A stretch of 48,589 nucleotides of DNA from Candidatus Latescibacterota bacterium (lineage in GTDB: Bacteria > Latescibacterota > UBA2968 > GCA-2709665), in NCBI GenBank assembly GCA_021295655.1, contig JAGWBX010000017.1:15654-64242 (forward strand), given 5' to 3'. Made by a program: the position numbers and the translations under genes. Positions 18,525 to 28,500 of the stretch are shown here, in pieces; positions within the stretch are counted from its first letter, which is position 1, and each line of letters begins with the position of its first letter. The notes under the pieces were generated by a model. It saw nothing but the letters and a program-made list of their open reading frames with translations, did not search any database and was not told where the DNA came from.

Positions 18525-19790
18525 TTAACGCCAGTGTCGCTGAATCGGTACCGGCACAATCGTCGTCTCCCAGTAGTCCTTGGGCAGGTCCTTCCACGCC
18601 GCGACGGTCAGGGCATCGCTGTCCCACACCACCTCGCCCTTTCGCAGCGTCAGTTTGCACGCCAGGCGCTCGTTTCCGTCCATCCGTCCCCATCCGCAAT
18701 CCCGGAAGGAAAACGCACCCCTGAGGTGCGTGAGCACCGCGACGTCGGCCTCGGCGCCAACCGCCAGCGTGCCCAGGTCCGGCCGTTGAATCGCCCGCGC
18801 GGGGGCCGCCGTCGACCGGTAGATGACCTCCTGCAGGGGCATACCCATTAACAGGCATTTGGACATCGTATCGGTCATGCGGACGACGGACCCGCGAATA
18901 TTACCGGTATGAAGGTCCGTACTGATCGAGTCCGGCGGAAACCCGTCCGCTATCGCGGGCACTCCGTTGCGGTACCAGAAACTGGCCGCGCCGTGGCCCA
19001 GATCGAACCAGACGCCACGCTCTCTGGCCTTGAACATATAGTCCCGCACCTTCCCCCGCGCGTCGACGACGGGAAACTGCCGGGCGAAAACGTGCGTGTG
19101 AATGTCGCCCGGACGCAGCTTCCGGAGAATCAGTTCCGGGTAGGACCGCTCGGGTGGCCGTGGCCAGAAGTCGACCATCACCGGCATCCCGCACAGGGCG
19201 CCCGCCTCCACCGCACCCTCCACGGAGGCCCAGGGAGGATGGTCGGCGTCAAACGGTCCTCGCGGCCAGTAGTGTGCCGTCTTGATGCCGACCACCACGT
19301 CCCTGTGGTCCGTCGCGGCAGATGCGGCGCCGGCTGCGTCGAACGTGCGGATATCCTGCTCCGAACTCCCCATCCCCGGCGCCGAGATGTTCACGAATGC
19401 CAATATCCGGCAGATCTTCGTCTCCATCACGGTCCGTCTGAAATGCGAGATTTCGTCACATCCTGCCGTCCCGGTATCCACACAGGTCGTCACGCCATCG
19501 CTTAGAAAATACGCATCCGCATTCAGACTGCCGGTGAATTTTCCCGGCCCGGGGTCCAGCCTGGTGTCGTACGCGTGGACATGAATGTCCACCAGCCCCG
19601 GCGTGACCAGCAGGCCGGAGACGTCGATGACGTGCTCCGCCCGGTTTCCGACGATATCTTCCGAGACCTCGGCGATCTTTCCGTCCCGAATGCCCACGTC
19701 GCGAATCCCTTCAACGTCGTTCGCGGGATCGATGACGTACCCGTCCTTCAGCAGCAAATCCAATCGAACTTCCTCCGGAACGCTTTCCAT
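18525..19790 (-). CDS. Amidohydrolase/deacetylase family metallohydrolase
   Basis: A TIM-barrel amidohydrolase of 421 residues. Visible are the metal-binding VDIHVHAYD (His-x-His about residues 70-72), a Lys at about 170 (VVGIKTAHYW) that is probably carboxylated, GDIHTHVFA, and a C-terminal ISTDLHTG Asp. Flanking beta-sandwich strands and the late GAEADVAVL motif are typical of the dihydroorotase/deacetylase (COG3964-like) group. One oddity: the usual metal-ligand His in the MVH-type strand reads MVDF here. ATG 19790 with GGGAG upstream is preferred to the open extension to 19853. It faces the dehydratase gene tail to tail. Substrate unknown. Confidence 0.85.
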   Translation of the reverse strand: MESVPEEVRLDLLLKDGYVIDPANDVEGIRDVGIRDGKIAEVSEDIVGNRAEHVIDVSGLLVTPGLVDIHVHAYDTRLDPGPGKFTGSLNADAYFLSDGVTTCVDTGTAGCDEISHFRRTVMETKICRILAFVNISAPGMGSSEQDIRTFDAAGAASAATDHRDVVVGIKTAHYWPRGPFDADHPPWASVEGAVEAGALCGMPVMVDFWPRPPERSYPELILRKLRPGDIHTHVFARQFPVVDARGKVRDYMFKARERGVWFDLGHGAASFWYRNGVPAIADGFPPDSISTDLHTGNIRGSVVRMTDTMSKCLLMGMPLQEVIYRSTAAPARAIQRPDLGTLAVGAEADVAVLTHLRGAFSFRDCGWGRMDGNERLACKLTLRKGEVVWDSDALTVAAWKDLPKDYWETTIVPVPIQRHWR

Positions 19791-19987
19791 TGTAACAGGC
19801 TCCCTGTCTAAAGGTGACGTTGCGGCTGCCACGAGCGCGATAACCTGTGGCATTCCGGCGGCCCTTTTCCGTGCGCGTCACGGGGAGCCGCGGGACCTCG
19901 GGTGCTTCAAAGTTGCGGGCGAGGGTTTTCTTGTATTGACGAGATGCGCGTGGGAATTCCTCCGGCGTTTATCCGGCGACTAGAATT

Positions 19988-20015
19988 TTGAAATTGATTC
20001 GCCATATGTTATATT
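19988..20015 (+). promoter_or_regulatory. Promoter upstream of the HEAT/zinc-ribbon gene
   Basis: TTGAAA (19988-19993), a 16-bp spacer and TATATT (20010-20015). Predicted transcription start near 20022. It supports GTG 20096 as the downstream start codon and rules out the TTG inside the -35 box. Confidence 0.6.
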
Positions 20016-20095
20016 GTAGCCGCAATTGTCCTTTAACAGTCCGGCAGGCGCGCAGAAAGGCGCGTTTCGAGCCGGAACGTTACACTGGAGCAGCC

Positions 20096-20638
20096 GTGAG
20101 GCGGAAGAAGCACGGGCTGAACAGATACCAGAAGCGAGCGTTCAGGATCGGAGAGGCGCGCATCAACGGCGAGAACATCGGGAAGCTCATAGAACGCTCC
20201 CGCAGCAACAACCCGGTAGATCGGGAAACCGCCGCCAGATTCCTCTGCCCCTGCCATATCAGACGCCGCCGGGAGGACGTGTGGCAGGCGCTTTACCGCA
20301 TGCTCGAAGACACCGATCTGCGCGTGCGCAAAGCCGCGTGGCACACCCTGGAAGACGGAGGGCTACCGGACGACCCGGCGCTTGGCGCCATATTCGAACG
20401 TGCGGTGGAAAAAGAACCCGACAAGGGGATCCGGCGCCAGGCCGCCGTCTATTTGAAAGCCCGGAGAGGCCCTGCGGAATCTGCACTTCAGGCAGGAACG
20501 CAAACCGATAGACGCAAACGCGGAAAATGCGACTTCTGCGGCTCAACGGACGTATTCGTCAAGGCCGACTTTGGGACTGAGATTCCGGACGGCGGCCAGA
20601 TGCGCTTCGGTCTCGTCTGCGAGAGTTGTGCCGGTTGA
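20096..20638 (+). CDS. HEAT-like repeat protein with C-terminal zinc ribbon
   Basis: 180 residues. The middle contains HEAT-like helices (DVWQALYRMLEDTDLRVRKAAWHTLEDGG, discussed here by its spacing of paired helices at about residues 65-120), usually a protein-binding scaffold. The C-terminus has a CDFC...CESC pair, a probable zinc ribbon. The N-terminus is very basic (VRRKKHGLNRYQKR), which may bind nucleic acid. Start GTG 20096 is preceded by TGGAG at 6 bases and by a promoter. No catalytic motif is visible. It is followed within 25 bases by the oxygenase gene, so the two may share a transcript. Function unknown. Confidence 0.75.
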   Translation: MRRKKHGLNRYQKRAFRIGEARINGENIGKLIERSRSNNPVDRETAARFLCPCHIRRRREDVWQALYRMLEDTDLRVRKAAWHTLEDGGLPDDPALGAIFERAVEKEPDKGIRRQAAVYLKARRGPAESALQAGTQTDRRKRGKCDFCGSTDVFVKADFGTEIPDGGQMRFGLVCESCAG

Positions 20639-20663
20639 GTTCCGCGTGTGAACAGGAGGAAAC

Positions 20664-21455
20664 ATGCAGATCATCGTCCGGAACCACGACGAACTCAAGC
20701 ATCGGTGGAACGGCCTTCAGAATTTTCTGATCGACCCTGATTACTTCTGCTTTGACATGGCGTTTCCCCCCGCGGACGAAATCGTGGACATCCTGAGAAA
20801 GGACAGCCAGGCACGGATCAACATACCCGGCGACCTCTCAGAAGATGAGAAAAAAAAGAAGGCTGAGGAATTCAAAACGTTACCCATCGCCGACGTCATC
20901 GACCGTCCCTTCTCACTGGCCCACTTCCACCTCCAGAACTTCTACGGCGAGGGCCAGTTTCTGCGGGATTTCCAGAAAAAGGTTATGATTCCCTGGCGTA
21001 CTTTTCTGGCGTCGAGCGGCTTTACCTGGCAACGCTGCTATCCCATCATTTTTATATCCGGAAGGAACTGTCACTCGTCGTACCATATGGATACCTCACA
21101 CGTTGTGGCCTGGCAGGTCTGGGGGGTAAAATACTTCAATGCATACAAAGACCCCTACAAATATGCGCCCCTGGATGACGCCGTCAACAACCGCGAGGCC
21201 CTGAGAAGGCCGGACGGCCCGCCGGATCACGACCCCGATGACATTCTTTCGTACAAGATGGAAAAGGGCGACCTGCTCTGGAACCAGTTGCTCACACCCC
21301 ACTGGGTGCCTGCCGGCGACAGCGTCGCCGTGAGCGTCAACATCTCGCACGGCGGTATTTCCTACGGCGGGCAGTTCAGCCCCAACGAAACGGCCCTGAG
21401 AAAACGCTGGGAGACCCATCCAAAAGAGGCCTGGCTTGTGGATACCCGTTACTGA
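20664..21455 (+). CDS. JmjC/cupin-like Fe(II)/2-oxoglutarate-type oxygenase
   Basis: 263 residues with a double-stranded beta-helix pattern. A likely iron-binding His-x-Asp is in SYHMDTSHVVAWQVWG, and the following QVWGVKYF strand is typical of JmjC/cupin_8 hydroxylases. A second metal His may be in the LTPHWVPAGDSVAVSVN segment. These enzymes hydroxylate proteins or small molecules. An AGGAGG site lies just before the ATG. Phytanoyl-CoA dioxygenase is an alternative, but the W-Q-V-W-G strand favours the JmjC/cupin side. Being next to a HEAT-repeat protein with a basic tail is suggestive of a protein substrate, but this is inference. Confidence 0.65.
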   Translation: MQIIVRNHDELKHRWNGLQNFLIDPDYFCFDMAFPPADEIVDILRKDSQARINIPGDLSEDEKKKKAEEFKTLPIADVIDRPFSLAHFHLQNFYGEGQFLRDFQKKVMIPWRTFLASSGFTWQRCYPIIFISGRNCHSSYHMDTSHVVAWQVWGVKYFNAYKDPYKYAPLDDAVNNREALRRPDGPPDHDPDDILSYKMEKGDLLWNQLLTPHWVPAGDSVAVSVNISHGGISYGGQFSPNETALRKRWETHPKEAWLVDTRY

Positions 21456-21588
21456 CACCCGACGATCCTGGAGAGCCCTTTCGCGCCGGGTCAACGGCAA
21501 ACCGTAATCCCGCGATCCCCACGGTCGAGGTTGTCTTTGCAGTGAGAAACGCGAGGGGTCAGTTGCGATCACGTTCGGTTACATCCTG

Positions 21589-22419
21589 ATGAAACACTTA
21601 CAAAACGGCGGCCGGCCGGTTTCCGGATGGCGTCTGCGTCTCCGGCAAATCTTGTTCGAATCGGAAACGCCTGCGGGGCGCCGGTTCGCCCTCGTTCTCA
21701 TTTTCAGCATCATATTGAGTGTGGTGACCGTGATGCTGGACAGCGTCGACGCTGTCCAGCAGACCCACGGTGACCTGCTATATGCCCTTGAGTGGTTCTT
21801 TACGCTCATATTCACACTCGAATATTTTTTGAGGCTTGTCTGCTCCGGCCGTCCGTTGCGATACGCGGCGTCCTTCTTCGGCGTTGTTGACCTGCTTGCC
21901 ATCATTCCCACCTATATCAGCCTGCTCCTGCCCGGCAGTCAATATCTCTTAGTCATTCGTATCCTGCGTGTCCTGCGCGTATTTCGCGTACTCAAACTGG
22001 CGCAGTACCTGAACGCGGCCCGACTGATGGTCCAGGCGATTCAGTCGAGCTACCGAAAGATTGCGGTGTTTCTGGTCACGGTGATGACGACGGTAGTCGT
22101 GCTTGGATCGCTGATGTACGTGATAGAAACACCCGATAACGGTTTTACGAGTATTCCCCGAAGCATTTATTGGGCCATCGTGACCCTCACCACCGTCGGA
22201 TACGGCGACATATCTCCAAGAACCGCACCTGGTCAACTCCTCGCGATCGTTGTCATGTTACTGGGGTTCAGCATCATCGCCGTGCCCTCGAGCATCCTGT
22301 CGGTCGAAATCTTCCAGGCTGCGACGGGCCGGGCCGGCGCCCGGTCCTGCCCGGCATGCAATGCGGAGACTCTGGAGTCCGATGCGAACTATTGTCAATA
22401 TTGCGGTACGGAATTATAG
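21589..22419 (+). CDS. Voltage-gated K+ channel with C-terminal zinc ribbon
   Basis: A six-helix ion channel of 276 residues. The S4 sensor has spaced arginines (IRILRVLRVFRVLK). The pore holds the potassium selectivity filter TTVGYGD, followed by S6 (LLAIVVMLLGFSIIAVP). The last 27 residues form CPAC-x10-CQYC, a small zinc ribbon that is not part of the classic Kv fold and may serve assembly or sensing. The frame starts at ATG 21589 with little Shine-Dalgarno support. The 3' end overlaps the start of the TPR gene by 38 bases in another frame. Confidence 0.92.
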   Translation: MKHLQNGGRPVSGWRLRLRQILFESETPAGRRFALVLIFSIILSVVTVMLDSVDAVQQTHGDLLYALEWFFTLIFTLEYFLRLVCSGRPLRYAASFFGVVDLLAIIPTYISLLLPGSQYLLVIRILRVLRVFRVLKLAQYLNAARLMVQAIQSSYRKIAVFLVTVMTTVVVLGSLMYVIETPDNGFTSIPRSIYWAIVTLTTVGYGDISPRTAPGQLLAIVVMLLGFSIIAVPSSILSVEIFQAATGRAGARSCPACNAETLESDANYCQYCGTEL

Positions 22420-23392
22420 GTCACTGGCCGTACTGCTTCCGGTGGCGCTGGCAATCGTCTGGTTTTGGCCGGCATCCGGGACTCCTGAACAGCGGGCCGC
22501 CGAACTCTGTGTTCGCGCCGAAACCGCGCTGAAACACGGAGACGACGAAAGCGCGATGGCGTCGTACCGGGAATCCATCGACATCCACTCGCCCTCCGTG
22601 GGTGCCCGGTACGGCCTTGCGGATCTGCTGGCCGCACGGGGACGGTTCGCCGAATCGAAGACGACCCTCAAGCCGATTGCGCCTGTTGTGTCAAGCCCGC
22701 AGGAGTGGATAAGGTACGCGCGCGCCCTTCGCAACGCACGGGCGGATCAGGAGGCGGAGGCCGCCTATCTGAACGCCGTCGAAGGGATGCCGGACAACCC
22801 CGCGCACGCCCTGGAACTGGCCGAATTCTACCTTGCAGCGGGAAACCTGGACAGCGCGGAAACCCATTTCCGGCGCGCCGGATCCATCGGCGGCGACCGC
22901 GGCGGGATTCTCGCCGGCCTTGGGCGCGTTCACTTCAGCCGCGGCGAACTCGACTCGTCCGCGGGCTGCTTCCGGCAGGCCCTTGAGGACGCCCCGGGAG
23001 ACGTCGATCTGCTCTGCGACATGGCCAGCGCCGAACTCGGGAGGAGACGTCCGCGCCCTGCATTATCCCATCTCCGGCGCGCGGCAGCGCAGGACCCTTA
23101 TCACCCTCGCACACGATATCAGATGGGTCAGACCCTGCTCGTCCTCGGGCATCACGAGGAAGCCGGGACGCAACTGGCTGTTTTCGAACGTCAGAGCAGG
23201 CTGGCCGCACGCATTCGCAATCTGGAACGTAACGCCGCGGAGAACCCCACGGCGGAACGCTATCAGACCCTTTCGCACTACTACATGCTGTCGGGGCGGG
23301 ACAGCCTGGCCGCGGCGTGTCTGCAAAGGGCAACCGCACTGAACCCGCTCGTTACCGCGCCCGCGGAAGCCAATGGTCCCGATCCCTTCTGA
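22382..23392 (+). CDS. Membrane-anchored TPR-repeat protein
   Basis: 336 residues. One N-terminal membrane helix or signal (LAVLLPVALAIVWFW) is followed by tetratricopeptide repeats from about residue 30, with the W/L/G/A/Y/F/A/P spacing clear in several units (for example YLAAGNLDSAETHFRRAG and HFSRGELDSSAGCFRQAL). TPR arrays hold protein complexes together, probably in the periplasm here. ATG 22382 with TGGAG 5 bases upstream is the start. The longer frame to 22250 lies inside the channel gene and is an arginine/proline-rich shadow. Translation is probably coupled to the channel gene through the overlap. Confidence 0.8.
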   Translation: MRTIVNIAVRNYRSLAVLLPVALAIVWFWPASGTPEQRAAELCVRAETALKHGDDESAMASYRESIDIHSPSVGARYGLADLLAARGRFAESKTTLKPIAPVVSSPQEWIRYARALRNARADQEAEAAYLNAVEGMPDNPAHALELAEFYLAAGNLDSAETHFRRAGSIGGDRGGILAGLGRVHFSRGELDSSAGCFRQALEDAPGDVDLLCDMASAELGRRRPRPALSHLRRAAAQDPYHPRTRYQMGQTLLVLGHHEEAGTQLAVFERQSRLAARIRNLERNAAENPTAERYQTLSHYYMLSGRDSLAAACLQRATALNPLVTAPAEANGPDPF

Positions 23393-23488
23393 GCGGTCCT
23401 GCCAGTGGATCGTTGCAACCGGAGATTGGCGCCATGTTCCGCACGGGATGTCGGGGCCGCTCAACTTCGTTTCAGGAACCAGCAATCC

Positions 23489-25498
23489 ATGTCCATGCCA
23501 TCGGCGAAATCGATGAACTCCGATTCCGGGACTGCCGCAGGCCCGGAAGCAGTGAAGAATCGTGGCGTGACCGTCAGGTCCATCGTCTACGGCCTCTTCC
23601 TCTCTGTGGCTATCGGCATTCTGGGCGACACGGTGCGCTATATCCTTCACGCGTCGTTTATGGCGTACAGCCATATGCCCATGGGCAACCTGATCCTCAC
23701 GCTGGTCTCCATCCTCGTCTGTTCGATGCTGGCCTACCGGTTCGGCCGGCGGTTTCTGTTCTCCTCGTCGGAGTGGATCACCATATTCTGCATGGGATTC
23801 ATCAGTTCTCTGGGGCCTACCTACGGGATCAGCGGTTACCTCGTGGGTATCATGGTCGCGCCACACTATTTCGTCACCCAGGAGAACGAATGGGCACGAT
23901 ACCTTCATCCGTATCTGCCGGGTTGGCTGATTCCGGAAAACGAAGGCAACGCGATGGCCTGGTTCTACGAGGGTCTGCCCCAGGGCGCGTCCATTCCGTG
24001 GGGTGTCTGGGCCGTGCCCCTGTTCTGGTGGTTTACCTTTCTCTGCTCGGTCGCTCTTGCCGCTGCCTGCCTCTCCATCATCTTCAGAAAGCAGTGGTCC
24101 GAATACGAGCGCCTCGTCTTCCCCGCGATGGAACCCATTATTGAATTCACCACGCAGGCCGGAACCGGTAGACGATGGTTCCCTGAATTCATGAAGGGCA
24201 AGGCCTTCTGGGCCGGATTCATGCTCACCACGTTTGTTTTCGGCTGGAACATGATCGCCTGGTTCTATCCGCAGTTTCCCCGCTTTCCCACGGCTTCCGC
24301 CCGCTGGTTCTTTTTCTCCCGGGATTTCCCGCCCGGATTCTTCTTTCTGAGTACGGTTGTCATCTGTTTCTCGTACTTCGCCAGCCTCGAGATCCTCTTC
24401 AGCCTCTGGTTTTTCGACGTTCTGTTCATTCTCGAGGGCGGCATTCTCAGCGGGTTTGGCGTCTCGGCCATCTCACCCTACTACGGTCGCGGCCGTTACA
24501 TCTGGCAGACGGCCGGCGGGTTTACTGCCTTCGCCCTCTGGGGGATCTGGGTTGCAAGACACCACCTGCGCGACGTCATCAGGAAAGCCTTCAATCCCAA
24601 TCGCCCGGCTCCCGACGACAGCAACGAACTGCTCTCTTACCGGCAGGCCGTGATCGGCCTGATTGCCGGGTGTCTCTACATGGCGCTCTGGCTGGGATGG
24701 ATCGGCATGCAGGTGAAGATCATCGTCCTTCTCATCCTGTGCATGCTCGTCGTGTATACGACCGTTTCGAAGATGCTCGCGGACTCGGGAATTGTCTACC
24801 TCAACCCGCCCACGTCGGCGTGGGGTCTCCTCAGCCGATTTCTGGGCGGCTCCCATACGTTTACCGCGCACACCAAAATGGCGCTCAGCATGTCCTCCCG
24901 TGCGGTCAACCACTACCGCGGCCTTACCATGGGTACGATGACCCACATCAACCGCCTGGCGGAGTTCCTGCCGGCGGGCAAACGGCGGCTTTTCGGAGCG
25001 ATCTGCGCGGCATTCGTGGTGGGGATGGTCACTTCCACATTTTACACGGTGTGGCTGGGCTATACGATTGGCGGATACAATATCCAACCCAACTGGCTGA
25101 TCATCCACGCCGGCGTCCGGCAGGTTCAGGGAATTGCAAACTCCATCAAGGCCGTCGACAGCCCCATCGAGACGGTCAACTACTGGTTCTTCTTCGCCGG
25201 GGCCGCCGCCATGGCTCTTTTGAATCTGATGCGGTATCGCTTCGTATGGTGGCCGCTGCATCCGATCGGCTTCGCCCTTTCCGGCACGGCGCTTTCGAGG
25301 CTGACCAGCGCGACCATATTTGTGGCATGGCTGGTCAAACTGACCATGCTCAAGCTGGCCGGCGCCGCTTTTTACCGGAAATCCAGACCCTTTTTCATCG
25401 GTATGCTGGTGGGCTACATATTGTCCGTGGCCGCAGGCGTTGTCGTGGACGCCATCTGGTTCCAGCCGGACGGCCACGTCGTACATAAATGGTACTAG
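23489..25498 (+). CDS. Polytopic membrane protein, DUF6785/DUF6784-like
   Basis: 669 residues with about a dozen or more hydrophobic helices and short loops. I see no transporter or enzyme signature I can name with confidence. The general look is of the large DUF6785/DUF6784 membrane proteins found in Planctomycetes- and Latescibacteria-like genomes, which are remotely similar to OPT-type transporters. The start ATG 23489 has AGGAA about 10 bases upstream; a longer frame to 23405 lacks support. Genes for the M28-like/FtsX fusion follow 62 bases later and may be in the same operon. Transport of a small molecule is only a guess. Confidence 0.6.
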   Translation: MSMPSAKSMNSDSGTAAGPEAVKNRGVTVRSIVYGLFLSVAIGILGDTVRYILHASFMAYSHMPMGNLILTLVSILVCSMLAYRFGRRFLFSSSEWITIFCMGFISSLGPTYGISGYLVGIMVAPHYFVTQENEWARYLHPYLPGWLIPENEGNAMAWFYEGLPQGASIPWGVWAVPLFWWFTFLCSVALAAACLSIIFRKQWSEYERLVFPAMEPIIEFTTQAGTGRRWFPEFMKGKAFWAGFMLTTFVFGWNMIAWFYPQFPRFPTASARWFFFSRDFPPGFFFLSTVVICFSYFASLEILFSLWFFDVLFILEGGILSGFGVSAISPYYGRGRYIWQTAGGFTAFALWGIWVARHHLRDVIRKAFNPNRPAPDDSNELLSYRQAVIGLIAGCLYMALWLGWIGMQVKIIVLLILCMLVVYTTVSKMLADSGIVYLNPPTSAWGLLSRFLGGSHTFTAHTKMALSMSSRAVNHYRGLTMGTMTHINRLAEFLPAGKRRLFGAICAAFVVGMVTSTFYTVWLGYTIGGYNIQPNWLIIHAGVRQVQGIANSIKAVDSPIETVNYWFFFAGAAAMALLNLMRYRFVWWPLHPIGFALSGTALSRLTSATIFVAWLVKLTMLKLAGAAFYRKSRPFFIGMLVGYILSVAAGVVVDAIWFQPDGHVVHKWY

Positions 25499-25560
25499 GA
25501 CATTCCCCAACGCGAAACTGAAGACGCGCGCAAGATCCTTTTCCCTATTCAGGTGTTTCC

Positions 25561-28500
25561 GTGAAAACCAAAAACATCACGATCGGCCTGGTCATCCTCA
25601 TCGCCTTTCTCGCGTTGACCCTGGTCTCCCCTCAGGCGCTGACCGACCGCCTGTTCGAATGGTTCGATATCCGCTATCCGGAACCGCCGCCCGCCCGGGT
25701 GGCCACCGGCCAACAGCAACTGGCCGACAGCATCCGGGAACGGATCACGCCGGCCGGAGTCGAATCGCGACTGCTCCGGCTCAGCGGCTCGGGTTCCCGG
25801 GTGGTTGGCTATCCGGGTCACAGGGATGCGTCTCTCTATATTCAGGAGGAGTTCAAGCGCATCGGTCTCGAAAACGTCTCGGTGGAAACCTACGACGTCA
25901 CGTCTCCCGTCGACAAGGGCGGCGGCCTTCGCATTATCGGTGAGCCCGGCGTCATCCCCATTCATGCGGTGTGGCCCAACCTGGTTCGCACCTCCACGCT
26001 GCCGCGCGCCGGACTGCGCGCCCCGCTGATTGACGGCGGCGCAGGCGAATTCGCCGACTTCAATGGCAAAGAACCCGATGGCAGCGTCGTGCTGCTGGAT
26101 TTCAACTCCTGGAACCGCTGGATGAATGCCTCCATGCTGGGCGCGAAGGCGATTGTCTTCGTGGCGCCGGACTCCACAACAACGGCCGAAGCAGAGCAGA
26201 AATTCTTCCAGGTTCCGCTCAACGCGCCCCGCTTCTGGATCGGCAAGTCCGAAGGAGAACGCCTCCGGCGCCGACTGGCCACCGGCGAGCGGATCGAAGT
26301 GGAATTGAAGTCACGGATGGACTGGGAACGGCACCCCACGCAAAACATCATCGGCTGGATTACAGGCGCGGACCCTCAACTTCGGGAACGCGTGGTACTC
26401 ATCGACGCTTATTACGACGCCATGTCGGTGGTACCCGCGCTCGCTCCGGGCGCCGAGCAGGCATCCGGAATCGCCGCCTTGCTGGAAATGGCCGAATACT
26501 TCAGGGCGAATCCGCCGGCACACACCGTCCTCTTCCTGGCCACGTCGGCGCACCATCTCGGTTTTCGTGGCGTGTGCGACTTTCTGGGGAGGCATGCGCG
26601 GAAAGAGGAACACTTCGCCGCGCTGATGACCGATCCCATAGATATCCGGCTGTGGATCTCCCTGGACCTCACCTCCCAGACGGACCAGATGGCCGTCTGG
26701 AACGGCTCCACCGCGTTCTACTTCCAGCGGTTCTTCACGCCCCTGGGCAAACGCTTCAGCGGCCTTGGCGCGGACTTCGCCCCGGCATTCGGCATGGACC
26801 CGAAGCGGTCGCTCGTCGACGGAATCAATCCGCCATCGGGCATGAGCTGGAGCATGTTCATTCCCGGTGGGAATTTAAAGACGGACTCGCAGGTCGTACT
26901 CACCGCGGGAATGCCCACACTGGCTTTCGTGACCATCAACGACGCGCGATTCAGGGTCGATACCCCCCATGACACCGTGGACAAGGTCAATCTGACCAAT
27001 CTGACGAATCAGATCAGGCTGCTTACGGCGGCGCTCAGCAAGGCCTTGAACGATCCCGGCTTCCTGCCCGATTACCGTATTGAGATGAAGGATCGCATGC
27101 GCGCGCTGAAGGGACGCCTGCTCACCTTTCCCCGGCGCAGCATCACGCCGGACCGGCCCCGAAAGGGCGCGGTGGCGGTTTTGCGGATGTCTTACGAGAA
27201 ATCCGTCAAGGGCGTGCGCGCAATTTTCTACGATCGGGCCGACGAAAAGGGCGAGTTCTACGTTCCCGGCCTGGCTGTGCGCTGGGTGGGCCTCGATGCC
27301 TTTTATCTTGACCCGGAAAGCGGCGAAATCACCTATGCGTCTGATCGAGGGCAGGCCGCGCGGATCTACAAGCCTGAATTCGGTATGGACTGGTGGATTA
27401 CACGTGCCACGCGCATCCTGTTTCCCTGTGTTTCAACCGACTTCTACGAAACCGTGGACCCCCGTTACCTCACCAAGCTCCCGAACCTCTCCCTGTACGG
27501 CGACGGGAACACCGCCCCGCGGGAATATGGATATACCCTGGGTTACGGCCCCAACGAGCCGGTGGGCGTTGTGTTCACCCCTCCCGGCACAAGACTCAAG
27601 CTCACCATGCATACGCGTGGGATCGGTATCCGTTACCTGCTGCTGAATGCAACCGATACAACCAGCGTCGAAGCGGCCCACAAGAGCGGATTTGTCGCCG
27701 CCACCCACGGCGCAATCACGCACACGGCGTACCAGGCCGCCAAAGACATGTGGGTCCTGGACCACGCCAGGATGCGCGAACTCCACAAATACGGCATCGA
27801 GAACGATCGTCTCGCCGATCTGCACACGCGCGCGAAGGATCATCTGGATCAGGCGGACATGGCCCGGGACGAGCTTCGGTGGGACGATTTCATCAGACAT
27901 TCGCGGGCCGCTCTGGGCCTCGAGTCACGCGCTTATCCCGATGTCAAGGGGACGCAGAACGACGTGATCCGCGGCATCATCTTTTTTATGGCGCTGGTCC
28001 TGCCCTGTGCCTTCTTCGGGGAGCGGCTGATTTTTACGGCGGTGGACATCAGGCGGCAGATTGCCGGCTTTACCGGCATTTTCCTGGTGATCTGGATCTT
28101 TCTGTCGATCGTCCATCCCGCATTCGACCTCTCCAATCCATTCGTCATACTGCTCGCCTTTGTACTCCTGTGTCTGGCCAGCTTCGTGATCAGTCTCGTG
28201 TTTTCCCGATTCAATGCTCAGATGCGCAACCTCCGCACGGAGGCCGCCGTTATCCACGACGTGGACGTGGGCCGGATTTCCGCCTCTCTGGCTGCCTTTC
28301 AACTGGGCATCGCCAATATGAAGCGGCGCAAACTCAGAACGCTGCTCACCTTTACCACGCTCGTCCTGCTCACCTTTACGGTCCTGTCATTCTCTTCCAT
28401 CAAGTCCCAGCTCAAGTTTCACCAGATCGAGCGGGACAATCTGGGCCCGTATCCTGGAATGCTTATCCGCAGCAAGTACTGGGCGCCGCTTGAGGAATCC

